Source: Pseudomonadota bacterium (lineage in GTDB: Bacteria > Pseudomonadota > Gammaproteobacteria > Burkholderiales > Burkholderiaceae). From it: a stretch of DNA of 15,972 nucleotides. Of this stretch, positions 13,360 through 15,972 are shown in pieces. Position 1 is the stretch's first letter; the number at the start of each line of letters is the position of its first letter. The stretch covers positions 1-15,972 of the forward strand of contig JAKORH010000138.1 in assembly GCA_029777935.1 (NCBI GenBank), written 5' to 3'. The notes under the pieces are model-generated. The model was not told the DNA's origin. It saw only the letters and a list, made by a program, of their open reading frames with translations, and made no database searches. The translations under genes and the position numbers were made by a program.

Positions 13360-15804
13360 TCAGTAGGGCTGCAGCGGCTCGACCTGCGGCTCTGTCTGGT
13401 ACGCGGGCACGTCGTCATTGTTTTCGCCCACCAGCATCGTTCGGCCGGGGCGGTTGTGCCAGTACCGCGCGTGGTGCGTGCGCATCGAGTCGACTTCGAT
13501 GGTCCCGTCGCCGTGCAGCCGCCACTGCGTCGCGCCCGATTGGTCAGTCCGAATTGCACCCGCCGCCACGGCCGCGTAGCGCGCGACGACTTCGTCGGCC
13601 GGATGGCCGAAGCGATTGCGATAGCCTGCCTGGTACACGACCCACGTCGGGCGCGTTGCGTCGACGAAGACATCGCTCGACGAGCTGCGGCTGCCGTGAT
13701 GGGACGCGGTCACGAGCGATGCGCGCAGGCCCGGATGTCGCGCGACGAGGCGCTGTTCCTCGCGCGCCGGCAGGTCGCCCGTCAGCAACACGCGGTGCGG
13801 GCCCGACGTCAGCTCGAGCACGCAGCTCATCGCGTTGGTCGACAGCCTGCGTTCATAGTCTTCGGCCGGCGGCCGCAGCACGCGCAGCGCGAGCGAACCG
13901 AGCGCCAGCGCCTGCCCTTCGCGGCACCGCTCCGCCGGCGGCAGCGCAGCAAGCATCGGATGATCGCGGCGCACCGAGGTCCAGACGCGTTCGACCGGCA
14001 CGCTGCGCGCGAGTGAGGCGGTGCCGCCCGAGTGATCGCTATCCAGATGCGACACGACCAGCAGGTCGAGCCGATCGATGCCGCGCCAGCGCAGGTAGGG
14101 CGCGATCACGCGCGCGCCGGCGTCGGTCTCGGCCGAGTAGCGCGGTCCGGTGTCGTACAGCAGCGCGTGCTGGTCCGTCTCGGCCAGCAGCGCCATCCCC
14201 TGGCCGATGTCGAGCGCGGTCACCCATAGCTCGCCGGGTCCCGGGCGCGCGGGCGGCCAGGCGAACAGCGGCACGAACCACGCAATCGCGATCCAGCGCA
14301 ACGGCCAGCCACGCGGCGCGAGCAGCCAGCCGACCGCCACGATCGCGAGCGCGATCGCCCACGCGGGCGGCGCGGCGATCGCGAGACTGGCCCACGGCAG
14401 CGCCACGCTCCATTGCAACGCTGCCGCGAGCTGCGCGAAAAGCCAGTGCGCGATCGCGAGCGCCGGCACCGCGAGCGCCGCCAGCGGGCCGGGCACCAGC
14501 ACGAACGACCCCGCCACAAGCGCCAGCGGCGTGACCACGAGGCTCACCAGCGGGATCGCCACCGCATTGGCGAGCGGGGATACGATCGACACCTGCTGGA
14601 AGAGCGCAATGGTCAGCGGAACCAGCGCCAGCGTGACCGCGACCTGCACGCGCGCGGCCGCGCGCAACTGCGCGCGCCAGCCGCGCTCCGCGGCGGGACG
14701 TCCGGTCACGACGTGGAAGATCGCGGCCACCGCGCCGAACGACAGCCAGAATCCGGGCGCGATCGCCGCCCACGGATCGAGCGCGCACACGACGGCGGCG
14801 GCGAGCGCGAGCGTCGTGAACGGTCGCGTGCTCAGACGCGCGAGCAACGCCACGGCCACGGTGGCCAGCATGAAGAACGTGCGTTGCGCCGGCACGCCCC
14901 AGCCGGCCAGCAGGCAGTAGGCGAGCGCGGCCAGCATCGCTGCGAGCGCAGCAGCGCTCTGCGCGGGCGCCAGCGCCAGCAGCCGGCGCGAACGCCGCCA
15001 CAGCGCGCTCGCGCAGGCGGCCGCCAGGCCGGCGATCATCGTGATGTGCAGCCCGGAGATCGACACCAGGTGCGAGATGCCGGTGCGGTTGAAGAGCGTC
15101 CAGTCGTCCTCGCGGATCGCGCGCTGGTCGCCGAGCACCAGTGCGATCAGCACGCCGCCGTAGCGCTCGCCGTGCAAGTGCTGCTGCAATCGCGCGCGCA
15201 GTTCGTCGCGGCCGCGATCGATCAGGGCGCCGAGATCCCACGCGATCGCATCGAGGCGCCGGGCGTCGCGCACGTAGCCGCTGGCGCGCAGATTGCGCTC
15301 GAGCATCCACGCCTCGAAGTCGAAGCCGCCGGGGTTGAGCACGCCATGCGGCCGCTTCAGCCGCACTGTGAAGCGCCAGCGCTCGGCCGGCTTGACCGCG
15401 GCGAGCGCGTCGTACCACGCGAGCGAGATGCGCGCCGGCACGTGCACCTCCGGTGCCTCGACGCGCTCGACATCGAACTCGAAGCGCGTGCCACGCTCGA
15501 GCTGCGCCGGCAGGCTCGAGACGATGCCGACCACCGGCACGTCGCGGCCTTCATCCTCGAAGCGTAGTTCATCGCCGAGGCGCACGGCCGCGAAGGTCGC
15601 CGCCCATGCGAAGCCGAGCGCCGCCGCGGCCAGCGACCGCAGCGCGAGCGCGCCCGCGCGCGGCAGTGCCGGGAGCAGCGACGCCGTGAACGCAGCGAGC
15701 GCGGCCCCGGTGAAGAGCGCAATGTTCGCGCCCGACGGCAACGTGGATTGAAGCTGGAGCGCGAATGCACCGGCGACGAACGCCGCAAGCGGCGCCGCCC
15801 GCAT
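13360..15804 (-). CDS. comEC: DNA internalisation / competence protein ComEC/Rec2
   Basis: 814 residues, the usual length for proteobacterial full-size ComEC. Forms the inner-membrane channel that takes up single-stranded DNA during natural transformation. An N-terminal hydrophobic region and DUF4131-type domain (about 1-185) is followed by the multi-helix Competence domain (about 210-470, with LVSISGLHITMIAGL and GVPAQRTFFML). The C-terminal metallo-beta-lactamase domain (about 525-780) has LDIGQG, SHLDSDHSGG (585-594), TGD (675-677) and SHHGS (701-705), so the metal-site motifs are intact and nuclease activity is plausible. ATG 15804 begins a hydrophobic stretch. In-frame codons upstream lie inside the neighbouring gene, whose TGA ends one base before this ATG, so the genes are coupled. 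No other competence gene is in the window. Confidence 0.95.
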   Translation of the reverse strand: MRAAPLAAFVAGAFALQLQSTLPSGANIALFTGAALAAFTASLLPALPRAGALALRSLAAAALGFAWAATFAAVRLGDELRFEDEGRDVPVVGIVSSLPAQLERGTRFEFDVERVEAPEVHVPARISLAWYDALAAVKPAERWRFTVRLKRPHGVLNPGGFDFEAWMLERNLRASGYVRDARRLDAIAWDLGALIDRGRDELRARLQQHLHGERYGGVLIALVLGDQRAIREDDWTLFNRTGISHLVSISGLHITMIAGLAAACASALWRRSRRLLALAPAQSAAALAAMLAALAYCLLAGWGVPAQRTFFMLATVAVALLARLSTRPFTTLALAAAVVCALDPWAAIAPGFWLSFGAVAAIFHVVTGRPAAERGWRAQLRAAARVQVAVTLALVPLTIALFQQVSIVSPLANAVAIPLVSLVVTPLALVAGSFVLVPGPLAALAVPALAIAHWLFAQLAAALQWSVALPWASLAIAAPPAWAIALAIVAVGWLLAPRGWPLRWIAIAWFVPLFAWPPARPGPGELWVTALDIGQGMALLAETDQHALLYDTGPRYSAETDAGARVIAPYLRWRGIDRLDLLVVSHLDSDHSGGTASLARSVPVERVWTSVRRDHPMLAALPPAERCREGQALALGSLALRVLRPPAEDYERRLSTNAMSCVLELTSGPHRVLLTGDLPAREEQRLVARHPGLRASLVTASHHGSRSSSSDVFVDATRPTWVVYQAGYRNRFGHPADEVVARYAAVAAGAIRTDQSGATQWRLHGDGTIEVDSMRTHHARYWHNRPGRTMLVGENNDDVPAYQTEPQVEPLQPY

Positions 15805-15805
15805 G

Positions 15806-15972
15806 TCAGCCGGCCGCGCCGAGCAACGCCGCCAGCCGCGGCAGCGCCGCGCCGGCGTTGGCGCGGTTGCGCGCGGCGATTTGCGCTTCATCCGACCCGC
15901 GCAGCGCGGCCAGAGTGGTGCCGATGCGCGCGAGCTGGTGCGGCTCGTTGCGCAACGTCGGGCCGCCGCGCA
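15806..15972 (-). CDS. TatD-family metal-dependent hydrolase, C-terminal end (cut by window edge)
   Basis: Only the last 55 codons are visible. They read RGGPTLRNEPHQLARIGTTL, then LAALRGSDEAQIAARNRANA and ALPRLAALLGAAG before TGA (15808-15806). The arrangement RNEP, then an RI..L.LRG helix, then N-A near the end matches the C-terminus of TatD-type amidohydrolase-fold nucleases, in which the RNEP block follows the last metal-site strand. The catalytic residues are outside the window, so activity cannot be judged. The stop is separated by one base from the comEC ATG, a coupled arrangement. TatD proteins are linked to DNA repair and degradation, which fits a neighbour of comEC, but the family call rests on a short fragment. 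Confidence 0.7.
   Translation of the reverse strand, partial: RGGPTLRNEPHQLARIGTTLAALRGSDEAQIAARNRANAGAALPRLAALLGAAG

Noticed and set aside
12173..13366. A 397-codon plus-strand frame spanning the kinase gene, the repeat and usp
   Set aside because: It crosses two well-supported genes in other frames; its repeated peptide merely reads the 60-bp repeat from the other side.
1..15972. Mobile element, prophage, CRISPR or defence island
   Set aside because: No transposase, integrase, phage gene, spaced direct-repeat array or known defence domain was found; the genes are ordinary chromosomal types.

Overview
The window is GC-rich chromosomal DNA with the gene content and codon use of a betaproteobacterium, most likely Burkholderiales. 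Supporting points are the relA - tRNA-Val - thrS order, which I recall as common in that order, a fused single-chain indolepyruvate oxidoreductase, a 3-hydroxybutyrate dehydrogenase, and two dispersed-type intergenic inverted repeats. The assignment is inference from gene content; no marker gene was compared.

Layout. Positions 1-3212, minus strand, transcribed toward position 1: relA, then tRNA-Val(GAC), then a short threonine-rich leader ORF, an intrinsic-terminator hairpin, and the 5' part of thrS, which is cut by the window edge. Positions 3286-4598, plus: an mtfA-like M90 metallopeptidase overlapping a flavodoxin-like gene. Positions 4606-4679: a perfect 28-bp inverted repeat. Positions 4714-8268, plus: a large fused indolepyruvate ferredoxin oxidoreductase. 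Positions 8281-8352: a second inverted repeat of another family. Positions 8363-9590, minus: an alpha/beta hydrolase followed by a RidA-family protein. Positions 9667-10446, plus: 3-hydroxybutyrate dehydrogenase. Positions 10447-10768: a low-content stretch with two stem-loops and one small possible gene. Positions 10769-12561 or further, minus: a FixL/FixJ-type histidine kinase and response regulator pair whose start region holds a 60-bp tandem duplication. Positions 12855-13295, plus: a universal stress protein. Positions 13360-15804, minus: ComEC/Rec2. Positions 15806-15972, minus: the C-terminus of a TatD-family hydrolase.

Functional threads. The left end joins amino-acid sensing (RelA), a tRNA and an aminoacyl-tRNA synthetase. 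The centre is catabolic and redox: keto-acid oxidation, 3-hydroxybutyrate oxidation, removal of reactive imines. The right part combines a two-component system, a stress protein and DNA uptake.

The most interesting signal is in the 146 bp between tRNA-Val and thrS. A 10- to 13-codon ORF with four Thr codons is followed by alternative RNA pairings and an intrinsic terminator with an 8-U tract ending 14 nt before the thrS start. This has the architecture of a ribosome-mediated transcription attenuator controlling thrS by Thr-tRNA supply. No mobile element, CRISPR array or phage gene was seen.
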